Of a stretch of DNA of 64,000 nucleotides, positions 10,871 through 19,412 are shown piece by piece. A program made the position numbers and the translations under genes. Every line of letters begins with the position of its first letter. The first letter of the stretch is position 1. The notes under the pieces were generated by a model. That model saw nothing but the letters and a program-made list of their open reading frames with translations, did not search any database and had not been told where the DNA came from. The DNA is from Mycobacterium avium subsp. avium. Its GTDB lineage: Bacteria; Actinomycetota; Actinomycetes; Mycobacteriales; Mycobacteriaceae. The stretch is taken from contig NZ_CP046507.1 in the NCBI RefSeq assembly GCF_009741445.1, forward strand, positions 2,356,001 to 2,420,000, read 5' to 3'.

Positions 10871-12196
10871 GTGAATGACAACCCGTTCGCCGGCCCGTTC
10901 GCGAAGCATCCCCGGTCGCCGCTGGAGACGCTGGATACCGTCCCGGAATCGGTGCTGCGCCGGCTGAAGCAGTATTCGGGCCGGCTGGCCACCGAGGCGG
11001 TGTCGGTGATGCAGGACCGGTTGCCGTTCTTCGCCGACCTGGAAGCCTCCCAACGGGCCAGCGTGTCGCTGGTGGTGCAGACGGCCGTGGTCAACTTCGC
11101 CGAATGGATGCAGGACCCCAAAAGCAACGTCCGGCACACCGCGCAGGCCTTCGAGCTGGTGCCCCAGGACCTGGCCCGCCGCATCGCGCTGCGGCACAGC
11201 GTGGAGATGGTCCGGGTCACCATGGAGTTCTTCGAGGAGGTGGTGCCGCTGCTGGCCCGCTCCGAAGAGCAGCTGACCGCCCTGACCGTCGGCGTCCTGA
11301 AATACAGCCGCGACCTGGCCTTCACCGCCGCCACCGCCTACGCCGACGCCGCCGAGGCGCGCGGCACCTGGGACAGCCGGATGGAAGCCAGCGTGGTCGA
11401 CGCGGTGGTCCGGGGCGACACCGGCCCGGAGCTGCTGTCCCGCGCCGCGGCGCTGAACTGGGACACCACCGCCCCGGCGACGGTCGTGGTCGGGACGCCG
11501 GCGCCCGGCCGCGACGGCTCGACCGGCCCCGGCGACAGCGAACGCGCCAGTCAGCACGTCCGCGACATCGCCGCGCAGCACGGCCGGGCGGCGCTGACCG
11601 ACGTGCACGGCACCTGGCTGGTCGCTATCGTTTCCGGCCAATTGTCACCGACCGACAAATTCCTGGGCGATCTGCTGGAGGCGTTCTCCGACGGACCTGT
11701 CGTGGTCGGGCCCACCGCACCGATGCTGACGGCGGCCTACCACAGCGCCAGCGAGGCGATATCCGGGATGAACGCGGTCGGCGGCTGGCGCGGAGCGCCA
11801 CGGCCGGTGCTGGCCCGCGAGCTGCTGCCGGAACGCGCCCTGATGGGCGATGCGTCGGCGATCGTGGCGCTGCACACGGACGTGATGGGCCCGTTGGCCG
11901 ACGCCGGCCCCACCCTCATCGAAACCCTGGACGCTTTCTTAGATTCTGGTGGCGCGATTGAGGCTTGTGCCAGAAAGTTGTTCGTTCATCCAAACACCGT
12001 GCGCTACCGACTCAAGCGGATCACCGACTTCACCGGCCGCGATCCCATGCAGCCGCGCGACGCATATGTGCTGCGAGTGGCCGCGACGGTCGGGCAGCTC
12101 AACTACCCGACGCACCCGCCCAGCGCCGCCGGCGCCGCCATGCCCGCCGTTCCGCTGCCGGTCAACGGTGCTGCGCGGGGGCAATCGGGCGGATAG
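10871..12196 (+). CDS. mabR: PucR/CdaR-type transcriptional regulator of FAS-II, MabR
   Basis: A 441-residue regulator with a C-terminal PucR-type helix-turn-helix (IEACARKLFVHPNTVRYRLKR at about residues 362-382) and an N-terminal ligand-sensing region. Its position directly upstream of fabD matches Rv2242/MabR, reported to bind the FAS-II promoter and control mycolic-acid elongation genes. The start is GTG (MNDNPFAGPF). The C-terminus after the HTH is Ala/Pro-rich. A 6-9-6 inverted repeat in the adjacent fabD promoter is its likely operator. Confidence 0.9.
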   Translation: MNDNPFAGPFAKHPRSPLETLDTVPESVLRRLKQYSGRLATEAVSVMQDRLPFFADLEASQRASVSLVVQTAVVNFAEWMQDPKSNVRHTAQAFELVPQDLARRIALRHSVEMVRVTMEFFEEVVPLLARSEEQLTALTVGVLKYSRDLAFTAATAYADAAEARGTWDSRMEASVVDAVVRGDTGPELLSRAAALNWDTTAPATVVVGTPAPGRDGSTGPGDSERASQHVRDIAAQHGRAALTDVHGTWLVAIVSGQLSPTDKFLGDLLEAFSDGPVVVGPTAPMLTAAYHSASEAISGMNAVGGWRGAPRPVLARELLPERALMGDASAIVALHTDVMGPLADAGPTLIETLDAFLDSGGAIEACARKLFVHPNTVRYRLKRITDFTGRDPMQPRDAYVLRVAATVGQLNYPTHPPSAAGAAMPAVPLPVNGAARGQSGG

Positions 12197-12249
12197 TGAC
12201 CCGGGCAACAGATCGCGGCACGATATCAAACCAGTAGCTTACCGAGCTA

Positions 12250-12291
12250 TTTTGTAGGGTGTACACAAAAACCTAAGACGAGGTTCATAAT
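12250..12291 (+). promoter_or_regulatory. FAS-II operon promoter region with MabR-type operator
   Basis: TTTTGT (12250-12255), nine bases, then ACAAAA (12265-12270) form a perfect inverted repeat in an AT-rich island upstream of fabD. A CATAAT hexamer at 12286-12291 is a candidate -10 element, which would place the repeat over or just upstream of the -35 region. This fits the MabR-binding palindrome I recall from the literature; the exact protected region is not verifiable here. Confidence 0.7.
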
Positions 12292-12336
12292 CTGTTACAC
12301 CCGCCAAAACCGTTTCCACAGTGTTCTCTTAAACAC

Positions 12337-13245
12337 GTGATTGCATTGCTTGCGCCCGGACAGGGTTCGCAGACCGAGGGGATGCTCTCGCCGTGGCTGG
12401 AGCTCGACGGCGCCGCCGACCAGTTGGCGCTGTGGTCCAAGGCCAGCGGCCTCGACCTGGTTCGCCTGGGCACCACCGCATCGACCGAAGAGATCACCGA
12501 CACCGCGGTCACCCAGCCGCTGGTCGTCGCCGCCACGCTGCTCGCCCACCAGGAGCTGACCCGGCGCGGCCTGCTCGCCGACGCCGACCTGGTCGTGGCG
12601 GGCCACTCCGTCGGGGAGATCGCCGCCTACGCGATCGCCGGCGTGATGGCCGCTGACGACGCCGTCGCGCTGGCCGCCACCCGCGGCGCCGAGATGGCCA
12701 AGGCGTGCGCGGTCGAGCCGACCGGCATGTCCGCGGTGCTCGGCGGCGACGAGGCCGAGGTCCTCGCCCGGCTCGAGCAGCTCGACCTGTTCCCCGCCAA
12801 CCGCAACGCCGCCGGCCAGATCGTGGCCGCCGGGTCGCTGGCCGCGCTGGAGAAGTTGGCCGAGGATCCCCCGGCGAAGGCCCGGGTGCGCGCCCTCGGG
12901 GTGGCCGGAGCGTTCCACACCAAGTACATGGCCTCGGCGCTCGACGGCTACGCCGCCGCGGCGGCCGCCGTCCAGACGGCCGAGCCCACCGCCACGCTGC
13001 TGTCCAACCGCGACGGCAAGCCGGTCGCCTCGGCGGCCGCGGCGATGGAGGCGCTGGTCGCCCAGCTGACCCAGCCGGTCCGCTGGGACCTGTGCACCGC
13101 CACGCTGCGTGAGCTGGAAGTCGCAGCGGCCGTGGAGTTCCCGCCCGCGGGCACTCTCACCGGCATCGCCAAACGAGAACTTCGGGGGGTTTCGGCACGA
13201 GCCGTGAAGTCACCCGCAGACCTGGACGCTTTGGCTGAGCTTTAA
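12337..13245 (+). CDS. fabD: Malonyl-CoA:ACP transacylase FabD
   Basis: A 302-residue acyltransferase, the same length as M. tuberculosis FabD, that loads malonate from CoA onto AcpM. It has the GQGSQ motif at residues 8-12 and the nucleophile Ser91 in GHSVGE; the catalytic His lies in GAFHTKYM near residue 194. The start is GTG (MIALLAPGQGSQ). It is the first gene of the FAS-II operon and follows the MabR-type operator. Confidence 0.96.
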   Translation: MIALLAPGQGSQTEGMLSPWLELDGAADQLALWSKASGLDLVRLGTTASTEEITDTAVTQPLVVAATLLAHQELTRRGLLADADLVVAGHSVGEIAAYAIAGVMAADDAVALAATRGAEMAKACAVEPTGMSAVLGGDEAEVLARLEQLDLFPANRNAAGQIVAAGSLAALEKLAEDPPAKARVRALGVAGAFHTKYMASALDGYAAAAAAVQTAEPTATLLSNRDGKPVASAAAAMEALVAQLTQPVRWDLCTATLRELEVAAAVEFPPAGTLTGIAKRELRGVSARAVKSPADLDALAEL

Positions 13246-13321
13246 TAGCCAGCTCGACCAGTACAACCGCATAACACACGTCAGTTCGACTGATTCACAA
13301 CACATTACGAAGGGAAATGCT

Positions 13322-13669
13322 GTGGCTGTCAGCCAGGAAGAAATCATCGCCGGTATCGCCGAGATCATCGAAGAGGTGACCGGTATCGAGCCCTCCGAGG
13401 TCACCCCGGAGAAGTCCTTCGTCGACGACCTGGACATCGACTCGCTGTCGATGGTCGAGATCGCCGTGCAGACCGAGGACAAGTACGGCGTCAAGATTCC
13501 CGACGAGGACCTCGCCGGTCTGCGCACCGTCGGTGACGTCGTGGCCTACATCCAGAAGCTCGAGGAAGAGAACCCCGAGGCTGCCGAGGCGTTGCGCGCC
13601 AAGCTGGAGACCGAGAACCCCGAGGCGGTCGCCAACGTCAAGGCAAGGCTGGAAGCGGACAGCAAGTGA
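13322..13669 (+). CDS. acpM: Meromycolate extension acyl carrier protein AcpM
   Basis: A 115-residue acyl carrier protein that carries growing meromycolate chains. The phosphopantetheine site is Ser41 in [13 protein letters not shown]. It has the acidic C-terminal extension (from about residue 80, Glu/Ala-rich) that distinguishes AcpM from ordinary ACPs. Start GTG with GAAGGGA nearby upstream. Its stop overlaps the kasA start by four bases (GTGA). Confidence 0.97.
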   Translation: MAVSQEEIIAGIAEIIEEVTGIEPSEVTPEKSFVDDLDIDSLSMVEIAVQTEDKYGVKIPDEDLAGLRTVGDVVAYIQKLEEENPEAAEALRAKLETENPEAVANVKARLEADSK

Positions 13670-14916
13670 GTAAGCCTTCCACTGCTAACGGCGGTTACCC
13701 CAGCGTTGTGGTAACCGCCGTCACGGCGACGACGTCGATCGCGCCGGACGTCGAGAGCACGTGGAAGGGTCTACTCGCCGGCGAAAGCGGCATCCACGTC
13801 CTCGAAGACGACTACATCACCAAGTGGGACCTGCCGGTCCGGATCGGTGGCCACCTCAAGGAGCCCATCGACGAGCGGATGAGCAGGCTCGACCTGCGCC
13901 GCATGTCCTACGTCCAGCGGCTGGCCAAGCTGCTCAGCACCCAGCTGTGGGAGACCGCCGGCAACCCGGAGCTCGACCCCGACCGGTTCTCGGTCGTGGT
14001 GGGCACCGGCCTCGGTGGTGCCGAGCGGATCGTGGAGAGCTACGACCTGATGAACGAGGGCGGCCCCCGCAAGGTGTCGCCGCTGGCCGTGCAGATGATC
14101 ATGCCCAACGGCGCCGCCGCCGTGGTGGGTCTGCAGCTCGGCGCCCGCGCCGGGGTGATCACCCCGGTGTCAGCCTGTTCGTCGGGCTCGGAGGCGATCG
14201 CCCACGCGTGGCGCCAGATCGTCATGGGCGACGCCGATGTCGCCGTGTGCGGTGGTGTCGAGGGCCCCATCGAGGCGCTGCCGATCGCGGCCTTCTCGAT
14301 GATGCGGGCCATGTCGACGCGCAACGACGAGCCCGAGCGGGCGTCGCGGCCGTTCGACAAGGACCGAGACGGGTTCGTGTTCGGCGAGGCCGGTGCGCTG
14401 ATGCTGATCGAGACCGAGGAGCACGCCAAGGCCCGCGGTGCCAAGCCGCTGGCCCGGTTGATGGGTGCCGGCATCACGTCCGACGCGTTCCACATGGTGG
14501 CCCCGGCGGCCGACGGTGTGCGGGCGGGCCGGGCCATGACGCGGTCGCTGGAGTTGGCGGGCCTGTCCCCCAAGGACGTCGACCACGTCAACGCGCACGG
14601 CACCGCGACGCCGATCGGTGACACCGCCGAGGCCAACGCCATCCGGGTGGCCGGATGTCAGGAGGCGGCGGTGTATGCGCCGAAGTCCGCGCTGGGACAC
14701 TCGATCGGCGCGGTCGGCGCGCTGGAATCGGTGCTCACGGTGCTGACCCTGCGCGACGGCGTCATTCCGCCCACCTTGAACTATGAAACCCCGGACCCCG
14801 AAATCGATCTGGACATCGTGGCGGGCGAACCCCGCTACGGCGACTACCAATACGCGATCAACAACTCGTTCGGCTTCGGTGGCCACAACGTGGCACTGGC
14901 CTTCGGGCGCTACTGA
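13666..14916 (+). CDS. kasA: Beta-ketoacyl-ACP synthase KasA
   Basis: A 416-residue condensing enzyme of FAS-II, equal in length to M. tuberculosis KasA. The catalytic triad is visible: Cys171 in [10 protein letters not shown], His in [12 protein letters not shown] near 311, and His in [10 protein letters not shown] near 345. It performs early elongation of meromycolate precursors and is the target of thiolactomycin and related inhibitors. Start GTG overlapping acpM. Confidence 0.97.
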   Translation: MSKPSTANGGYPSVVVTAVTATTSIAPDVESTWKGLLAGESGIHVLEDDYITKWDLPVRIGGHLKEPIDERMSRLDLRRMSYVQRLAKLLSTQLWETAGNPELDPDRFSVVVGTGLGGAERIVESYDLMNEGGPRKVSPLAVQMIMPNGAAAVVGLQLGARAGVITPVSACSSGSEAIAHAWRQIVMGDADVAVCGGVEGPIEALPIAAFSMMRAMSTRNDEPERASRPFDKDRDGFVFGEAGALMLIETEEHAKARGAKPLARLMGAGITSDAFHMVAPAADGVRAGRAMTRSLELAGLSPKDVDHVNAHGTATPIGDTAEANAIRVAGCQEAAVYAPKSALGHSIGAVGALESVLTVLTLRDGVIPPTLNYETPDPEIDLDIVAGEPRYGDYQYAINNSFGFGGHNVALAFGRY

Positions 14917-14934
14917 GCACGACGTCCGGCGACG

Positions 14935-16257
14935 ATGCGGGCCGCAACGGCCCGCAAAGTTGCCGGACAAGTTAGGGAAGGAATCTTCGCAAGACCCATG
15001 ACAGAGCTGGTTACCGGGAAAACGCTCCCGAACGTGGTCGTCACCGGCATCGCCATGACGACCGCGCTGGCGACTGACGCCGAGACCACCTGGAAGCTGT
15101 TGCTGGACAGTCAAAGTGGTATCCGCACACTCGACGATCCCTTCGTCGAGGAGTTCGACCTGCCGGTGCGCATCGGCGGACATCTGTTGGAGGAGTTCGA
15201 CAGTCAGCTGACCCGCGTCGAGCTGCGCCGGACGGGCTACCTGCAACGGATGTCCACCATCTTGGGCCGGCGGGTCTGGGAGAACGCCGGCTCGCCCGAG
15301 GTGGACAGCAACCGGCTGATGGTCTCCATCGGCACCGGCCTGGGGTCATCCGAGGAAATGGTCTTCAGCTACGACGACATGCGCGCGCGGGGCATGAAGG
15401 CGGTCTCCCCGCTCGGTGTGCAGAAGTACATGCCCAACGGCGCGGCCGCGGCGGTCGGGCTGGAACATCACGCCAAGGCCGGCGTCATCACCCCGGTCTC
15501 GGCGTGCGCGTCGGGCTCCGAGGGCATCGCCCAGGCGTGGCGCAACATCGTCTTCGGCGAGGCCGACATCGCGATCTGCGGCGGCGTCGAGACGAAGATC
15601 GAGGCGGTGCCGATCGCGGCGTTCGCCCAGATGCGCATCGTGATGTCGACCAAGAACGACGACCCCGTCGGCGCCTGCCGCCCGTTCGACCGGGACCGCA
15701 CCGGCTTCGTGTTCGGCGAGGCCGGCGCGCTGATGGTGATCGAAACCGAGGAACACGCCAAGGCCCGCGGCGCCAACATCCTGGCCCGCATCATGGGCGC
15801 CAGCATCACCTCCGACGGCTACCACATGGTCGCCCCGGACCCCAACGGCGAACGCGCCGGACACGCCATGAGCCGCGCCATCCAGCTGGCCGGCCTGACG
15901 CCCGGCGACATCGATCACGTCAACGCGCACGCCACCGGCACCTCGGTGGGCGACGTGGCCGAGAGCAAGGCGATCAACAACGCGCTGGGCCCGCACGGCG
16001 GCAACGCCGCCGTCTACGCCCCCAAGGCCGCGCTCGGCCACTCGGTCGGCGCCGTCGGCGCCGTCGAGTCCATCCTGACCGTGCTGGCCCTGCGCGACCA
16101 GGTCGTCCCGCCCACCCTGAACCTGGAAAACCTCGACCCCGAAATCGATTTGGACGTGGTGGCGGGCAAACCGCGACCGGGCAACTACCAGTACGCGATC
16201 AACAACTCGTTCGGCTTCGGCGGCCACAACGTCGCCATCGCCTTCGGACGGTACTGA
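14935..16257 (+). CDS. kasB: Beta-ketoacyl-ACP synthase KasB
   Basis: A second FAS-II condensing enzyme, closely similar to KasA, needed for full-length mycolates. The active-site Cys is in [10 protein letters not shown] (residue 191 from this start, 170 from the alternative), with His residues in [12 protein letters not shown] and [13 protein letters not shown] 14935 gives 440 residues, including an EGIFARPM segment resembling the long M. tuberculosis form; ATG 14998 (MTELVTG) would give 419 residues and matches the numbering used for Cys170. A 7-bp stem (14937-14943 with 14949-14955) covers the first codons of the long form, so the true start is unsettled. Confidence 0.95.
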   Translation: MRAATARKVAGQVREGIFARPMTELVTGKTLPNVVVTGIAMTTALATDAETTWKLLLDSQSGIRTLDDPFVEEFDLPVRIGGHLLEEFDSQLTRVELRRTGYLQRMSTILGRRVWENAGSPEVDSNRLMVSIGTGLGSSEEMVFSYDDMRARGMKAVSPLGVQKYMPNGAAAAVGLEHHAKAGVITPVSACASGSEGIAQAWRNIVFGEADIAICGGVETKIEAVPIAAFAQMRIVMSTKNDDPVGACRPFDRDRTGFVFGEAGALMVIETEEHAKARGANILARIMGASITSDGYHMVAPDPNGERAGHAMSRAIQLAGLTPGDIDHVNAHATGTSVGDVAESKAINNALGPHGGNAAVYAPKAALGHSVGAVGAVESILTVLALRDQVVPPTLNLENLDPEIDLDVVAGKPRPGNYQYAINNSFGFGGHNVAIAFGRY

Positions 16258-16298
16258 ACCCACCGTCCCGAGCAGCACCGGAATACAGGAGACCTGCG

Positions 16299-17720
16299 AT
16301 GACTATCACGGCCCCCGAGACGGTTGGCGAGTCGCTCGACCCCCGCGACCCGCTGTTGCGCCTGAGCAATTTCTTCGACGACGGCAGCGTTGCGCTGCTG
16401 CACGAACGTGACCGCTCGGGCGTGCTTGCCGCCGCGGGAACCGTGAACGGTGTGCGCACCATCGCGTTCTGCACCGACGGCACCGTGATGGGCGGCGCCA
16501 TGGGCATCGAGGGCTGCTCGCACATCGTCGACGCCTACGACACCGCCATCGAGGAGCAGAGCCCGATCGTGGGCATCTGGCACTCCGGCGGTGCCCGGCT
16601 GGCCGAGGGCGTGAAGGCGTTGCACGCCGTGGGCCTGGTGTTCGAGGCGATGATCCGCGCGTCCGGCTACATCCCGCAGATCTCGGTGGTGGTCGGCTTC
16701 GCGGCCGGTGGCGCCGCCTACGGGCCGGCGCTGACCGACGTCGTGGTGATGGCGCCGGAGAGCCGGGTGTTCGTCACCGGACCCGACGTGGTGCGCAGCG
16801 TCACCGGCGAGGACGTCGACATGGCCTCGCTCGGCGGCCCCGAGACCCACCACAAGAAGTCCGGGGTGTGCCACATCGTCGCCGACGACGAGCTCGACGC
16901 CTACGAGCGCGGTCGCCGGTTGGTCGGATTGTTCTGCCAGCAGGGCCATTTCGACCGCACCAAGGCCGAGGCCGGGGACACCGACATCCACGCGCTGCTG
17001 CCCGAGTCGGCCCGCCGCGCCTACGACGTCCGCCCCATCGTGACCGCGATCCTCGACGACGAGACCCCGTTCGACGAGTTCCAGGCGAACTGGGCGCCGT
17101 CGATGGTGATCGGGTTGGGCCGGCTGTCCGGTCGCACGGTCGGCGTGCTGGCCAACAACCCGCTGCGGCTGGGCGGTTGCCTGAACTCCGAAAGTGCCGA
17201 GAAGGCAGCGCGTTTCGTGCGGCTGTGCGATGCCTTCGGCATCCCGCTGGTGGTGATCGTCGACGTGCCGGGCTATCTGCCCGGTGTCGACCAGGAGTGG
17301 GGCGGTGTGGTGCGTCGCGGCGCCAAGCTGCTGCACGCCTTCGGCGAGGCCACCGTTCCGCGGGTCACCCTGGTGACCCGAAAGACCTACGGCGGGGCCT
17401 ACATTGCGATGAACTCCCGCTCGCTGAACGCGACCAAGGTGTTCGCCTGGCCGGACGCCGAGGTCGCGGTGATGGGAGCCAAGGCCGCCGTCGGCATCCT
17501 GCACAAGAAGAAGCTGGCCGCCGCCCCGGAGCACGAGCGCGAGGCGCTGCACGACCAGCTGGCCGCCGAGCACGAGAAGATCGCCGGCGGTGTGGACAGT
17601 GCGATCGAGATCGGCGTGGTCGACGAGAAGATCGACCCGGCGCACACCCGCAGCAAGCTCACCGAGGCGCTGGCCCAGGCGCCGGCGCGCCGCGGCCGTC
17701 ACAAGAACATCCCGCTGTAA
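16299..17720 (+). CDS. accD6: Acyl-CoA carboxylase beta subunit AccD6
   Basis: A 473-residue carboxyltransferase subunit, the same length as M. tuberculosis AccD6, which with a biotinylated AccA3 subunit makes malonyl-CoA for FAS-I and FAS-II. Visible blocks are the oxyanion-hole segments GGARLAEGVKALH and GAAYGPALTDVV, the LGGPETHHKKSGVCH loop and the C-terminal RKTYGGAYIAMNSRSL. The start is ATG with AGGAGA upstream. It is the last gene of the FAS-II operon and is followed by a strong hairpin. Confidence 0.96.
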   Translation: MTITAPETVGESLDPRDPLLRLSNFFDDGSVALLHERDRSGVLAAAGTVNGVRTIAFCTDGTVMGGAMGIEGCSHIVDAYDTAIEEQSPIVGIWHSGGARLAEGVKALHAVGLVFEAMIRASGYIPQISVVVGFAAGGAAYGPALTDVVVMAPESRVFVTGPDVVRSVTGEDVDMASLGGPETHHKKSGVCHIVADDELDAYERGRRLVGLFCQQGHFDRTKAEAGDTDIHALLPESARRAYDVRPIVTAILDDETPFDEFQANWAPSMVIGLGRLSGRTVGVLANNPLRLGGCLNSESAEKAARFVRLCDAFGIPLVVIVDVPGYLPGVDQEWGGVVRRGAKLLHAFGEATVPRVTLVTRKTYGGAYIAMNSRSLNATKVFAWPDAEVAVMGAKAAVGILHKKKLAAAPEHEREALHDQLAAEHEKIAGGVDSAIEIGVVDEKIDPAHTRSKLTEALAQAPARRGRHKNIPL

Positions 17721-17733
17721 CCCCACTTTTCCC

Positions 17734-17797
17734 GCGCGAGCAGACGCAAAAGCCCCGCGACACGCCGCGCATCGGGGGCTTTTGCGTCTGCTCGCGC
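17734..17797. terminator. 23-bp perfect inverted repeat between convergent genes
   Basis: Arms 17734-17756 and 17775-17797 are exact reverse complements (left arm begins GCGCGAGCAGACGCAAAAGC) around an 18-base loop. The repeat fills the gap between the accD6 stop and the stop codon of the convergent FAD monooxygenase gene, whose last base is 17799. Placement and strength argue for a bidirectional terminator of the FAS-II operon and its neighbour. The GAGCAGACGCAAAAGC core looks like a recurrent mycobacterial palindrome. Confidence 0.85.
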
Positions 17798-17798
17798 C

Positions 17799-19319
17799 CT
17801 AACGTGCCCGGCCCAGGCACAGCGAAAGCGCTTGGCGGAGAGCGGTTTGCGGGTCGGTGGGCAGCTCGTCGGCGCGCCACCCGACGAAATCGTCGGGCCG
17901 GATCAGCAGTGCCCCGTCCGGCGCCAGCCCGGTGATCGCCGCCCACTGGTCGTTGTAGACCCGGTGCGCCGGTAGCGACATGGAAGCCGCTGCGGCACAC
18001 CAGCGTTCGTCGCCGGTGAGCACGGTGAACTCCGGGCCCACCAGGTCGAGGGTCGAGACACCGTCGCGCACCCAGACGTGTGGCACCCGGGTGCCGGGCT
18101 GGGCGCGCAACTCGTCCACCAGCTCGATGCCGTTCGCGCCGTAGCGGTATCCGATCATCAGGGCGAAGATCGGTGCCTCTTCGTCGGCCGGCAGTTGCGG
18201 CCGCTTCCCACCCGGTCTCAGCAGGGCCATCGACGGCCCGGTGAGCGACTGGCGCGCGGCGAAGACGCCGACGGGGTGGCGCTCGGCGTGGTAGGTGTCC
18301 AGCAGCGCCGGTCCGGCCGCGCCTCGCAGCACGGCGGCGAGTTTCCAGGCCAGGTTGTGCGCGCTCTGGATCGCGGTGTTGGCTCCCCCGGCCTTGAACG
18401 GCGGCATGGTGTGCGCCGAATCGCCCACCAAAAACGCTCGCCCGCAATCGAATCGGTCGGCGACCTGCTCGTAGGGCTGCCATGCCGCGACCTCGATGAC
18501 GTCGATGTCGAGCGGCTCGCCGATCGCCTTGGTGAGCAGCTCGCGGCAGCGCTGCGGCGTGAACTGCTCGGCCGTCTCGCCCTCGTCGGGAAAGTAGGTG
18601 GTGATGAACATGCCGAGGTCACCTTCGGCGACCAGGAAGATGCCGTCCACGTCGGCGTTCTTGACCTGCACGCCGTCGCCGTCGTGCAAGTGCGGGATGA
18701 ACTTTCGCCAAGGCGCCCGGAAGTAGACGAAGACGACGTAGATGGGCAGCGCGCCGTATCCAGACGTGGTGATTCCCAACAGGTTACGGAGAGGGCTGTG
18801 CACCCCGTCGGCGCCGATCAGATAGTCGGCGCGGATCGTCTCGGCGGTGCCCGACTCGGCGTCGCGAACCACCGCGGTGACGCCGGCCTCGTCCATGTCG
18901 ATCGAGGACAGCTCGGTCCCGTAGCGCACGTCGCTGCCGCCGCGCCGGGTCGCGGCGAGCAGGATCGGCTCGAGCCGGCTCTGCGGGCAGTACTGCGCCG
19001 CCGGTTCGGGGCTGAACCGCTCCAGACCGGCGAAGATCCCCTCGACGTCGAGCGCCGGTCGCTCCTCGGGGCTGTTGAGCGCCGGCTTGGCCACCACGGT
19101 CGAGACGTGCTCGGCGACCGCATGCACCTCGTCGCCCAGACCCATCCCGCGCAGGATCTCCAAGCTGCGAAAGCTCAGGTTGCGGGCCTTCGGGTACAGG
19201 AAGACCTCGCGCCGCTTCTCCACCAGCAGCGACCGGACACCGTGTTGGGTCAGCAGCGCCGACATGGACAGCCCGCCGACGCCGGCCCCGACGATGAGCA
19301 CAGGCACTCGCGTGGTCAT
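17799..19319 (-). CDS. FAD-dependent aromatic monooxygenase (PheA/TfdB class)
   Basis: A 506-residue class A flavin monooxygenase. It shows the FAD GxGxxG motif VGAGVGGLSMS at the N-terminus, the YLIGADGVHSPLR motif near residue 165 and FLVGDSAHTMPPFKAGGANTAI near residue 290. Such enzymes hydroxylate phenols or polyketide-like aromatics with NAD(P)H; the substrate is unknown. ATG 19319 is preferred because AAAGGGG lies a few bases upstream. A three-half-site operator-like sequence precedes it. Confidence 0.88.
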   Translation of the reverse strand: MTTRVPVLIVGAGVGGLSMSALLTQHGVRSLLVEKRREVFLYPKARNLSFRSLEILRGMGLGDEVHAVAEHVSTVVAKPALNSPEERPALDVEGIFAGLERFSPEPAAQYCPQSRLEPILLAATRRGGSDVRYGTELSSIDMDEAGVTAVVRDAESGTAETIRADYLIGADGVHSPLRNLLGITTSGYGALPIYVVFVYFRAPWRKFIPHLHDGDGVQVKNADVDGIFLVAEGDLGMFITTYFPDEGETAEQFTPQRCRELLTKAIGEPLDIDVIEVAAWQPYEQVADRFDCGRAFLVGDSAHTMPPFKAGGANTAIQSAHNLAWKLAAVLRGAAGPALLDTYHAERHPVGVFAARQSLTGPSMALLRPGGKRPQLPADEEAPIFALMIGYRYGANGIELVDELRAQPGTRVPHVWVRDGVSTLDLVGPEFTVLTGDERWCAAAASMSLPAHRVYNDQWAAITGLAPDGALLIRPDDFVGWRADELPTDPQTALRQALSLCLGRAR

Positions 19320-19354
19320 CTCGTCCCCTTTCCACTCGCGCCCAGAACTGACAG

Positions 19355-19382
19355 TGTCTATCATTCGATAGGAACTATCAAT
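19355..19382 (-). promoter_or_regulatory. Operator-like triple half-site upstream of the FAD monooxygenase
   Basis: Three half-sites CTATC (19358-19362), GATAG (19367-19371) and CTATC (19375-19379) alternate in orientation, giving two overlapping palindromes within an AT-rich island 40-60 bases upstream of the monooxygenase start. This is the usual geometry of a TetR- or MarR-type operator. No regulator gene is immediately adjacent. Confidence 0.5.
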
Positions 19383-19412
19383 ACCTGACGGGTGGAGCGC
19401 GACCCAGCCGCC

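Noticed and set aside
10984..12200. Long overlapping frames on the opposite strand and other frames within mabR, aceE, accD6 and similar genes
   Set aside because: High G+C DNA gives long antisense frames; they lack ribosome binding sites and domains and are overlaid by well-supported genes.
14937..14955. Stem-loop at the start of the long kasB form as a translational regulator
   Set aside because: It is only 7 bp and its meaning depends on which kasB start is real; mentioned in the kasB entry but not claimed as an element.
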